From DASPXK01 sp035637315 (lineage in GTDB: Bacteria > Chloroflexota > UBA6077 > JACCZL01), in the NCBI GenBank assembly GCA_035637315.1, contig DASPXK010000208.1, positions 1 through 10,119 on the forward strand: a stretch of 10,119 bases of DNA, given 5' to 3'. Made by a program: the position numbers and the translations under genes. The notes below the pieces were generated by a model. The model was not told where the DNA came from and did no database searches. It was given only the letters and a program-made list of their open reading frames with translations. Every line of letters begins with the position of its first letter. The stretch's first letter is position 1. Shown one piece after another: positions 1 to 6,627 of this stretch.

Positions 1-998
1 CTCGTGCCGCCCACGACGAGCCAGCCGCCATAGCCGAAGGTATCGTACACGGCCACGCCGGTGTTCGGGTCGGCGACGGCCGAGACGTCGGCCACTGTGC
101 GCTTCCCGCAACTGCCGTCGGTCTGCCAGTTCGGCTTGGAGATGTGAGCGCTGCAGCCGCTGCCGGCGCCGCTCCAGACCACCTCTGACCAGGTGGTGCC
201 ACTCTTCGTCAGGCTCGTTCCGCCCACACCCGTGACATAACGCAAGTCGGCTGGGAATTCGACGCCATATCCATTGTCGCCCGAGCTAGCGGTGACGGCG
301 ACGCCCGGGTGATCGTAGGGCGATGCGTAAACCGAGTTGGTCACCCAGCTGCCTTCTGACGCGCCGTAGCTGTTGCTGATGGCCACGGCCCCGAGCCTGG
401 CAGCGGTGTTGACTGCAACACCCAGGTTCGCGATGCTATTGTCTCTCGCCTCTACCAGCAGGATCTTACAGTTCGGGCAGATAGCGCTGACCATGTCGAG
501 ATCCAGCGCGATCTCCAGGCCCCAATTCGAATTCCGCCGCGGTAGCGGGAACGAATTTCCGTCCTGATTGACCTTGCGGAAGCAGCCGTTTGCCGTGGTG
601 CAGGGCGGTAAGCCGAACTGATCCCGGTATACGGCCAGGTCGCTCTCGGCGTTCGGATTATTGAACGCGTCCACGATCGCGACGGTTTGCCCGACGCCCG
701 CCGTATTCGACGGGAGGCTGTAAGCCGACTGGAGATCGATGGGACGGTAACCGGCCGGGGTGGTCGTCACGAATGGCTTCCCCTGTGGATCGATGCGTAC
801 GTGCGAGTGGCACCGCGTCGTACCCGGAGCGGCGGGGCCGGGACAGACCGGAACGGCCGAAGGAAGCGGTGGTGGCCCCGGCGGGTTTGGGGAGCCCTGC
901 GCCGCCGCCGGCGTCGCCGCAGGCGCCAGGCCGATCAACACCACTCCCACAACGGTGAGGAACGAGACGAGCCGCCCGGCGCGCCGCGGATTCATCAT
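1..998 (-). CDS. Secreted S53 (sedolisin-type) serine-carboxyl peptidase, 3' end cut off
   Basis: The 332 complete codons translate to a secreted endopeptidase of family S53. Residues 1-34 are a Sec signal peptide (MMNPRRAG, hydrophobic core, Ala-rich cleavage site). A short Pro-rich segment follows, then the catalytic domain from about residue 83. Visible S53 landmarks are the Glu and Asp of the catalytic triad, four apart, in WGLEIALD (E162, D166) and the oxyanion Asp in SSGDNG (D241). The window ends inside the codon after GGT at 331-332; its first two bases are AG, fitting the catalytic Ser of the SGTS motif. Subtilisin (S8) would show a His instead of the Glu/Asp pair. Only about 50 residues separate the signal peptide from the mature domain, far less than the activation propeptide of classical kumamolisins; I recall similar short actinobacterial members. 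Two ATGs are adjacent; AGGTG lies 6 nt before the second (995), so translation may start there. Clustered Cys residues suggest disulfides. Confidence 0.9.
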   Translation of the reverse strand, partial: MMNPRRAGRLVSFLTVVGVVLIGLAPAATPAAAQGSPNPPGPPPLPSAVPVCPGPAAPGTTRCHSHVRIDPQGKPFVTTTPAGYRPIDLQSAYSLPSNTAGVGQTVAIVDAFNNPNAESDLAVYRDQFGLPPCTTANGCFRKVNQDGNSFPLPRRNSNWGLEIALDLDMVSAICPNCKILLVEARDNSIANLGVAVNTAARLGAVAISNSYGASEGSWVTNSVYASPYDHPGVAVTASSGDNGYGVEFPADLRYVTGVGGTSLTKSGTTWSEVVWSGAGSGCSAHISKPNWQTDGSCGKRTVADVSAVADPNTGVAVYDTFGYGGWLVVGGT

Positions 999-1093
999 GT
1001 GCACCTGAGTCCCCCGAAACCGAATTCAGCAGCGGAGCTGTGTGTATACGTCTTAACGGGCGACCACGGCAACTGTAACGCGGGCACCCACCA

Positions 1094-1121
1094 ATCGTAA
1101 CACGAATCCGTAAAGAAGCAA
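1094..1121 (-). promoter_or_regulatory. Candidate sigma70-type promoter for the S53 peptidase gene
   Basis: Read on the minus strand, TTGCTT (1116-1121) and TACGAT (1094-1099) are separated by 16 bp. They match the -35 and -10 consensus at 3/6 and 4/6 positions. Transcription from here would give a leader of about 90 nt before the ATG at 998. The 193-bp gap (999-1191) is otherwise empty, with no convincing terminator after the upstream lipoprotein gene, so the peptidase might also be reached by read-through. Confidence 0.4.
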
Positions 1122-1191
1122 CAGGGCCACGCTTCAAGTCGCCACGCGCTCCGCGTCGAGAACCGGACGCGAGGCGGCCGCCCTGGCCCGA

Positions 1192-2553
1192 TCAGCGACC
1201 CCCGTCCACATCCAGGCCCCGGCGCGCCACGGGACCGGGCCTGACCACCGCCAGGCGCTCGGCAGATTGGTAGGCGCCAACGATTCGGCCGCCCGAGTCC
1301 ACGAGCGCCAGGTTCGTGTGGCCCCACTCATCGGGCTTGCCGGCCAGCGCGAAGAGCGCGACCGCCTTGACGCGTGGGTCGACGTTCCAGGGAGTCCAGC
1401 CGATACCCGGACCGTCGAACGCGAGCGAGACGTAGTCCGCGAACCGCTCGTCCTCGACGGTCGCGCCCGACACGTCGAGTGAGGCGGCGACCTGACTCTG
1501 CACATGGCGCCAGCCGGTCTCCGTAATGTAGACGGGCAGCTCTCGCCCGAGGCCAAGCTGGCCGAGCTTCCACAGCTCCCAGGCGTAGCTGTTGACGCCG
1601 CGGTTTGGGAGCCCGGGCGCCGGGGCCGAGCGTGGGGTGGCCTCGGGCCGGACGTCGTCGATCCGAAACTCCTGGCGGCCCGGCGGCTCGCCGAATGGCC
1701 CGAGCGGGTAGGCGTGCGCGGCCCAGCCATCGACCAGCTCGAGGCAGTCGGGCACCTCGGCCAGCATGCCCTGCAGGAATCGTTCGGCGTCAAAGCTGGC
1801 GCCGCCTGGCCCGTCGCGACTGGGCGCGAAGCCGTCCAGCGCCGCGTTCAGGACCACCGGGCGGACCGACGAGACGCGTCGCATGGCCTGAGCCACGTCA
1901 CGCAGGTAGCGTGCGTAGGCGGCCGGGTCCGCCGCACCGCCCCACTCGTCCGGACGGTTCGGCTCGTTGCCGATGGTCACAACAACCCGCTCAGCTCGCC
2001 AGACGATGGCGTCGAAGAAACGGCGGAATCGGTCGGCCTCTGAACGGTAACTCTTCTCACCCGGGTCGGGCTCGGGGGCGACCCACCACTGATGGGGCAG
2101 GTCCTTGTAGGTGGCCAGACGCACGATCGGGACGAGTCCCTCTCGAGCGACGCTGTCGAAGTAGGGTTGCCAGACCTCGGGCCGCAAGTCGTTCGAGCGG
2201 ATCAGCTGGACGACGTAGCCGCCGTGCCCGGCAAGCTTGGCCGCCCACGCCAGGTGCTGATCCCAGACCTCTTCTGGCCAGCGGTTGCCGCCGTCGTCCA
2301 GGAGCAGGTGCACACCGCGCTTGTTGACCGCCACCGCTTCGAGTGGGGTGGGGGTCGGGCGCGGCGGCTCGGCGGGCGCTGGCGGGGCGGGCGCCGCGAG
2401 CGGGGTGGGCGGCGGCGGAGCTGCTGGCAGGGGGCTGGGGGTGGCCGGCGGCCGTTCGACTGGCAAGCACCCGCCCACCATCAACAGGCACGCGATCGAA
2501 AGGACAGCCCGCCAGACCGCCCCCGACCAGATGGCTCCGCGTCCCCGCCTCAT
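1192..2553 (-). CDS. Lipoprotein with a clan GH-A glycosidase-like TIM-barrel domain
   Basis: This 453-residue protein begins with a basic n-region, a hydrophobic core and a plausible lipobox ending VGGC (Cys29), so it is probably a lipid-anchored surface protein. Residues 31-72 are a Pro/Ala-rich tether. From about residue 78 the sequence resembles a clan GH-A barrel. TIGNEPNRP (N196, E197) matches the Asn-Glu acid/base motif after strand 4, and VYITETGW (E345) matches the nucleophile Glu after strand 7. Other barrel-like segments are RGVHLLL, YVVQLIR and VDGWAAHAYP. It would hydrolyse a glycoside outside the cell, but the GH family and substrate cannot be read from the sequence. The ATG at 2553 is chosen because the signal peptide starts there, although no strong ribosome site is visible (AGG touches the ATG). 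The frame stays open upstream only across the preceding gene. It lies 23 bp after that gene and is probably co-transcribed. It is the only intact gene here ending in TGA apart from the recoded case. Confidence 0.8.
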   Translation of the reverse strand: MRRGRGAIWSGAVWRAVLSIACLLMVGGCLPVERPPATPSPLPAAPPPPTPLAAPAPPAPAEPPRPTPTPLEAVAVNKRGVHLLLDDGGNRWPEEVWDQHLAWAAKLAGHGGYVVQLIRSNDLRPEVWQPYFDSVAREGLVPIVRLATYKDLPHQWWVAPEPDPGEKSYRSEADRFRRFFDAIVWRAERVVVTIGNEPNRPDEWGGAADPAAYARYLRDVAQAMRRVSSVRPVVLNAALDGFAPSRDGPGGASFDAERFLQGMLAEVPDCLELVDGWAAHAYPLGPFGEPPGRQEFRIDDVRPEATPRSAPAPGLPNRGVNSYAWELWKLGQLGLGRELPVYITETGWRHVQSQVAASLDVSGATVEDERFADYVSLAFDGPGIGWTPWNVDPRVKAVALFALAGKPDEWGHTNLALVDSGGRIVGAYQSAERLAVVRPGPVARRGLDVDGGR

Positions 2554-2576
2554 CCTGCCGCGGGGAATGGTACCCC

Positions 2577-5288
2577 CTACCGCAAGCTTCTGATCAGGAT
2601 TGCCAGCAGCAGGATGACCAGGACCGCCCAGAAGAAGATCAGCAACGGATGGACCGGGAGCCCGAACGGCGTCTCGGGCGCACCTGGTGTGGCGGTGGGA
2701 GCGATCGTCCCGATAATGGTGATCGTGCCTTCGGGCGGCGGGGTGGGGGTCCGACCTGGGGTAAGCTCCACTCGGCGACCAAAGTCGAGCATCCCACGCC
2801 CCTCGGGACCCAATGAGAAGCCGGCCGCCAGGCGCGGGGTCGAGGCGGCCAGCCAGGCCTGTTCCAACGTCCGAGCGTTGATCCGCCGCGCCGCCCCGGT
2901 CCCCTCGTCGGGGTAGGCCGGATCGTGATAGATGAAATCGTCGCCGTCCATACCGATGATGGTGATGAACCGCTCGCGGGCGGCGTTTGGTGGCGTGCCG
3001 CCGGGCAGGACCGCGCCCTGCGCGAGCGTGACGACAGGGTAGCCCCGCCGCAGCATCTCGCGGACCATCTCGATGGTCCACTCGTTGAAGCGGGCGCCTC
3101 GGAAGAGGTCGATCACGTTCAGGCCACCTCGCTCGGCGATGCGGGCCAGGGTCTCGACCCGCGGGCGGTTGCTGGGCGTGTAGTTGCTCTCGAGTCCGTT
3201 GAACAGGGCACGCAGGTCGGTCAGCGCCACGTCGATCCCGTAGCCACCCAGGACCATCGCCAGACCGGCCGGTGCTGAGTTCGTCTCGGCGTAGGGAGTC
3301 CCATCTTGCTGCGTGCGGAACGGGACATCCAGCAGGATGCTGTTACCGCGCGCGAAGCTGTTGGTACGTGGCTGGCCGCCGGTCACCAGCGCTACCAGGG
3401 CACGCTCGGCGGCCAGAACTTGCTCGGGCTGAGGCGGCACGCCTTCAGGAGGAACTTCAGGAGTCGGGGTCTCTTCCGCGCCAGGCGGAGGCGTTCCCTC
3501 TATGACGGGTGGAGCCGGAGCCGCCCGAGGAGCGCCAGGCGGTGCACCGGGAGCCCCGGGCGCCGGCGTTCCGGGCGCTGGGACCGGCGTGGGCAGCGAT
3601 GGGGCGATGATGGTCAGCGGCCGGTTGACCTCTGACAAGGTGAGCGAGATGTTCAGCTCGAATGGGTCTGGGGTGGTGAGTGGGTCTGAGACCTGGTTGA
3701 GCATGAGGGCGGTGAAGCGCTGCGACCGAATGAGGCGGTCGTTCTTGCCGACCCAGGTCTCCATCTGCATCTGCTGCGCAACGGGCTGGTCACGACCCCC
3801 GGCCGCCCGGAACACGTCCCAGAGCGAGACTGTGTCGATGTCCGCGGTGTAGTAGGTTGCGACCTCACCATTCACGACCACCTCGCCGCCCTCGGCCGCG
3901 CGCCTGATGAACTGCGGCCGGAACGCCACCAGCGCCTGGAGGGGGGTCAGCACGCCCAGTTCGCGCCAGACGTCGAAATACGTCATCTCCTGCCAAACGT
4001 TGTCCGTTCGAGCGCTCCGCGTGAAGGCGCGGGGATAGACGTCGACGTCGGGCACCCGTCCGGGGGCGGTCGCAACCGGCGTCCCAACCGGGCTCGGGCC
4101 GGCCAGAAAACGCTGCAGCGTGGAGATCGAGTTGGGCGGTTTGACGATGATGAAGTCCTGGACGAAGTCATTCTTCAGCAGCCGCATCGAGAGCTGGTCG
4201 GGAAAGATCAGGACGCCCTCGGCCAGCATGTCGATGCGATCCTGCCCCCCGGTGAACGCCACTCCCTTCATCACAAAGCGCGCGGTATCGACGATGGCGA
4301 GTCGGCGGAGGGCGGGCGGTATCGCGGCCGGTGCGGCGACCACTCCCGCCGTGGCCTGGGCGGCCTGGGCAGCCTGGGTTGCCAGGGCCGCGATCCGCGC
4401 CACCGCGGTCGCCTGAGCCGGGCTGGTGAAGCCTCCCAGCCGCGCCACGGCCGTGGCGGTGGCGCCGGCGACCGATGTGGCGCTGGCCGCCGCGGTCGCG
4501 GTAGCCGAGCTCTTGAAAAAGACACCGAAGTCCTCCACGTCGTCGAAGTTTCGCGTGATGGTGATCTCGCGCCGCGTGGAGGTGGTGGCGATCGCGTCGC
4601 TCGGCAGCTTGAGCGTCAGGACGTACGTGCCGGGCGTCAGGTTTTCGCACTTGTACTTGCCGCCGCCGTCCGGCCCGCTGCAGTCCGGACTTTCGGTGCC
4701 GTCGACTCGATCGAGAGTGATGTTGATGCCCGATCGGTTGGTGCCCTTCTCGTCGCCGTCCTTGATACCGTTCATGTTCTTGTCTTCGAAGACGATGCCG
4801 ACGACGAAGCGGCGATCGATGTTGGCCCGGGCCAGCCCGAAGTTCACCACGGCCCCGTCTGCGGCGGTCACAATCACCTGGCGCTGGCGGGGTGTGGTCG
4901 TCTCGAACCTGTCCGAGAAGTCGACAGATACAAGATAGGTGCCGGGTGGGACGGGGTCGAAGCGATACCGCCCGTTGCCGTCGATGACGGTCGTCTGGAT
5001 GGGCAGCCCAGTTACGTCCACTCGCTCGAGCGAGACCGTGACCGTGTTCTGTGTCCCATCGACGCCGGACTCGTTGTCGTCGAAGATCCCGTTGCGATTC
5101 TTGGTGTCGTCGAAGACTGTCCCGGTGACGAAACGGGGGGTCGGCGTCGCAGTTGAGGTAGGCGTAGCCGTCTGGCCTGTCGCCGAGCTGGGCAGGAGCA
5201 TGGCCACGACAAGCGCCAGCAGCAGTGCGGACCAGAGTTGGCTGGCCGTACCGCGGCCACGGTGCACGCGGTTCCGGCCCGATCGCAT
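2577..5288 (-). CDS. Membrane-anchored multidomain surface protein: two SdrD/Cna-B-like modules, LppX-like domain, inactive C39-like peptidase domain
   Basis: This 903-residue protein has several modules. Residues 1-39 are a signal peptide. Residues 53-150 and 162-257 are two SdrD/Cna-B-like Ig modules, each opening with an Asp/Asn-rich calcium-type loop (DDTKNRNGIFDDNE; EDKNMNGIKDGDE) and containing a DGxGxYxF...PPGTYxV stretch. Residues 260-322 are Ala/Thr low complexity. Residues 331-565 resemble the LppX/LolA-like lipoprotein fold. A Pro-rich linker (566-625) follows, then a C39-like papain-fold domain (about 648-826), then a transmembrane helix (880-898) with the tail RSLR. In C39 relatives the start reads NCGPA and a later strand GHF; here they are NSAPA (Ser671) and ERF (Arg773), so the catalytic Cys and His are both absent while the HDP Asp (789) remains. 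It is therefore probably a binding module, not a protease. ATG 5288 is preferred because the signal peptide begins there; a GTG at 5357 overlaps the candidate -10 box. The lipoprotein gene follows after 23 bp. Confidence 0.75.
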   Translation of the reverse strand: MRSGRNRVHRGRGTASQLWSALLLALVVAMLLPSSATGQTATPTSTATPTPRFVTGTVFDDTKNRNGIFDDNESGVDGTQNTVTVSLERVDVTGLPIQTTVIDGNGRYRFDPVPPGTYLVSVDFSDRFETTTPRQRQVIVTAADGAVVNFGLARANIDRRFVVGIVFEDKNMNGIKDGDEKGTNRSGINITLDRVDGTESPDCSGPDGGGKYKCENLTPGTYVLTLKLPSDAIATTSTRREITITRNFDDVEDFGVFFKSSATATAAASATSVAGATATAVARLGGFTSPAQATAVARIAALATQAAQAAQATAGVVAAPAAIPPALRRLAIVDTARFVMKGVAFTGGQDRIDMLAEGVLIFPDQLSMRLLKNDFVQDFIIVKPPNSISTLQRFLAGPSPVGTPVATAPGRVPDVDVYPRAFTRSARTDNVWQEMTYFDVWRELGVLTPLQALVAFRPQFIRRAAEGGEVVVNGEVATYYTADIDTVSLWDVFRAAGGRDQPVAQQMQMETWVGKNDRLIRSQRFTALMLNQVSDPLTTPDPFELNISLTLSEVNRPLTIIAPSLPTPVPAPGTPAPGAPGAPPGAPRAAPAPPVIEGTPPPGAEETPTPEVPPEGVPPQPEQVLAAERALVALVTGGQPRTNSFARGNSILLDVPFRTQQDGTPYAETNSAPAGLAMVLGGYGIDVALTDLRALFNGLESNYTPSNRPRVETLARIAERGGLNVIDLFRGARFNEWTIEMVREMLRRGYPVVTLAQGAVLPGGTPPNAARERFITIIGMDGDDFIYHDPAYPDEGTGAARRINARTLEQAWLAASTPRLAAGFSLGPEGRGMLDFGRRVELTPGRTPTPPPEGTITIIGTIAPTATPGAPETPFGLPVHPLLIFFWAVLVILLLAILIRSLR

Positions 5289-5355
5289 TCTGGCGCACCG
5301 TGCCAGCGCAGGGTCGCGTGCCTTCTCAGACCTGCGAACACACTGCACGGGCGCC

Positions 5356-5361
5356 ACTATA
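5356..5361 (-). promoter_or_regulatory. Possible -10 element upstream of the multidomain surface-protein gene
   Basis: TATAGT on the minus strand matches the -10 consensus at 5 of 6 positions. It lies 67 bp before the ATG at 5288, giving a leader of roughly 60 nt. No good -35 hexamer is seen at 16-18 bp. Its position argues against the GTG at 5357 as the start. An 8-bp inverted repeat lies just upstream (5380-5422). Confidence 0.25.
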
Positions 5362-5379
5362 AGCCGGGCTTACCGCCTG

Positions 5380-5422
5380 AATTGCGCCTCAGGCCCGCTT
5401 GGTACGTGAATGTAGCGCAATT
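5380..5422. repeat. 8-bp inverted repeat AATTGCGC / GCGCAATT in an intergenic gap
   Basis: AATTGCGC (5380-5387) and its exact reverse complement GCGCAATT (5415-5422) are separated by 27 bp, between the stop of the secreted DUF4352-like protein gene and the candidate -10 of the surface-protein gene. The 35-bp offset and upstream position would suit an operator pair. The loop is too long and there is no T-run, so it is not a usual intrinsic terminator. Chance occurrence cannot be excluded. Confidence 0.3.
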
Positions 5423-5460
5423 GGAGCGGACCTGTTATTACGTCGAAGCGACGAGTCGGC

Positions 5461-6453
5461 CTACAGGCAGATACTCAACGTCCGGTCGACCTCTGGGTTC
5501 CAGACCAGCTCGGCCGCTTCGGCCCCGGGCGGCAGCGGGAAGACGAGCCGCGCCGGTGCCACACCCCTGGCCGGCACCTGGCCCGCCTGCCCCACCAGAC
5601 TGTTGACCAGAGCTCCGCTGGCGAGCGCCAGCTCGAAATTCACCAGGTTGTAGTAGCGCGGCTTGTCGCTGACGTTGTCGAATCGGATGGCGACCTCGAC
5701 AGTGCCCACCGCCTCTCTCACCCCGAGAACGGTGACACTCAGGTCGCCATCGGCGGCCGACGAGACGAGGCAGGCCGGCGGTCGTCCGGTCAGGACGATC
5801 CGGACCGGCTCCAATCCCCGCCGCGTCCACGGCGGGAGGGTGTCAGGCGGGGGCGGGCTTTGAGTTCTCACGACTTGACCTGGCGCAGCGGGCGAGGGGA
5901 GTCGAGCGTAGGCGGCGTCGTACTTGGCTGAGCTGATCGCGGCCAGGCCGAAGGCATTGTCCAACGTCACCACCGAACTGAGCCCACTCGCACGGCTAAA
6001 GATCACGGTGTCGTTCTTCACGATCCCAACCTCGAAGCTGACGAACTCGCCCTCGTACTTGACCAGGCTAGCCGTGAAGGCATCGTTCGGCGCGCCCGGG
6101 ACCGGGCTGAAGCCGGACTCCTGGATCAAGCCCTGGCGGAGCGCATCGAGGTACTCGCTCGGATCGACCACCCCATCCGAGCGCACGATGACCTGCCTCA
6201 CCAGGATCGGACCGGAGCCCAGGTTCCGGGCCGTGACTTCTCGGAACAGCTCGACAATGAACTGAACGCCCTGTTGGTTCGTCGCCAGCCGGGTGTACTT
6301 GGGTGGCTCGGATTCGACGAAGCCGGGCGGCAGATCGGCTGGTGTGATGGCTATTTGGGGCGGCGCCACGACTTGTTGCGCGATAGCCAGCGCCGGCCAG
6401 AGGCTCGCGCCGAGCGACGCCAGAGCACAGAGCACTCGAACGGCTATATGCAT
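5461..6453 (-). CDS. Secreted protein of unknown function with a DUF4352-like C-terminal domain
   Basis: The 330-residue product starts with a clear Sec signal peptide (about residues 1-25, ending ALAIA before QQ). There is no lipobox and no C-terminal membrane segment, so it is probably exported. Residues 35-190 form an alpha/beta domain beginning ITPADLPPGF, a phrase I associate with uncharacterised extracytoplasmic Chloroflexota proteins; no catalytic motif is visible. After a Pro-rich hinge (about 191-210), the C-terminal part looks like an Ig-like DUF4352 fold: SVTVLGVRE, EVAIRFDNVSD, then an RLVFPLPPGAEAAELVW ending resembling the LVFEVPKGA segment of that family. Such domains are ligand-binding or structural, and no substrate can be named. 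The ATG at 6453 is supported by the signal peptide; GAGG lies 10 nt upstream, a slightly long spacing. It is the first of the same-strand set of exported proteins, with 172 bp before the next gene's start. Confidence 0.7.
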   Translation of the reverse strand: MHIAVRVLCALASLGASLWPALAIAQQVVAPPQIAITPADLPPGFVESEPPKYTRLATNQQGVQFIVELFREVTARNLGSGPILVRQVIVRSDGVVDPSEYLDALRQGLIQESGFSPVPGAPNDAFTASLVKYEGEFVSFEVGIVKNDTVIFSRASGLSSVVTLDNAFGLAAISSAKYDAAYARLPSPAAPGQVVRTQSPPPPDTLPPWTRRGLEPVRIVLTGRPPACLVSSAADGDLSVTVLGVREAVGTVEVAIRFDNVSDKPRYYNLVNFELALASGALVNSLVGQAGQVPARGVAPARLVFPLPPGAEAAELVWNPEVDRTLSICL

Positions 6454-6627
6454 GTGAATTTCGCCTCGTCACCGCGTTTAACGGCGCTAGGTGTCGAAGG
6501 GTGCGATCTCCAGACATAACCGCATACCAAGTGCGTCACGCCCAGCTCAATGGGTGCGTAGCGACGCTTTCGGGCGATGGCGAGTCGTCCCGCGAGTGTA
6601 GCCCGCGGCCGGGTGTAAGATTCTGGC
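6454..6627. other. Divergent intergenic region
   Basis: This 174-bp region separates the minus-strand secreted protein from the plus-strand thioredoxin-like gene. On the plus side it contains the TAAGAT -10 element at 6616-6621. On the minus side, TTGAGC and TATGCG lie 18 bp apart but match the consensus poorly, so no promoter is called. I see no RNA gene or long repeat. Confidence 0.5.
6616..6621 (+). promoter_or_regulatory. -10 element (TAAGAT) placed for leaderless transcription
   Basis: TAAGAT fits the TANNNT -10 pattern and ends exactly 6 nt before the ATG at 6628. Transcription would therefore start at or next to the A of the ATG. No Shine-Dalgarno sequence precedes this ATG. The same geometry occurs at the acyltransferase gene on the other strand. 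The -35 region is not recognisable. Confidence 0.45.

Noticed and set aside
2092..2916. 274-codon plus-strand frame
   Set aside because: It is antisense to the end of the surface protein and the start of the lipoprotein, with composition typical of a GC-rich shadow frame.
2554..3081. Upstream extension of the glycosidase-like lipoprotein to 3081
   Set aside because: It would overlap the well-supported C39-like domain in another frame and would bury the signal peptide and lipobox at residue 177.
4366..4500. Ala/Thr-rich repeat as a mobile or CRISPR-like element
   Set aside because: It is codon-level low complexity within an open frame, with irregular units, typical of linkers in exported proteins.
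4168..5298. 376-codon open frame on the minus strand
   Set aside because: It is Arg/His-rich, low-complexity sequence typical of a shifted frame within a GC-rich gene, and it lies wholly over the SdrD-like modules.
5289..5357. GTG start at 5357 for the multidomain surface protein
   Set aside because: The extra 23 residues precede a normal signal peptide, and the GTG overlaps the candidate -10 box.
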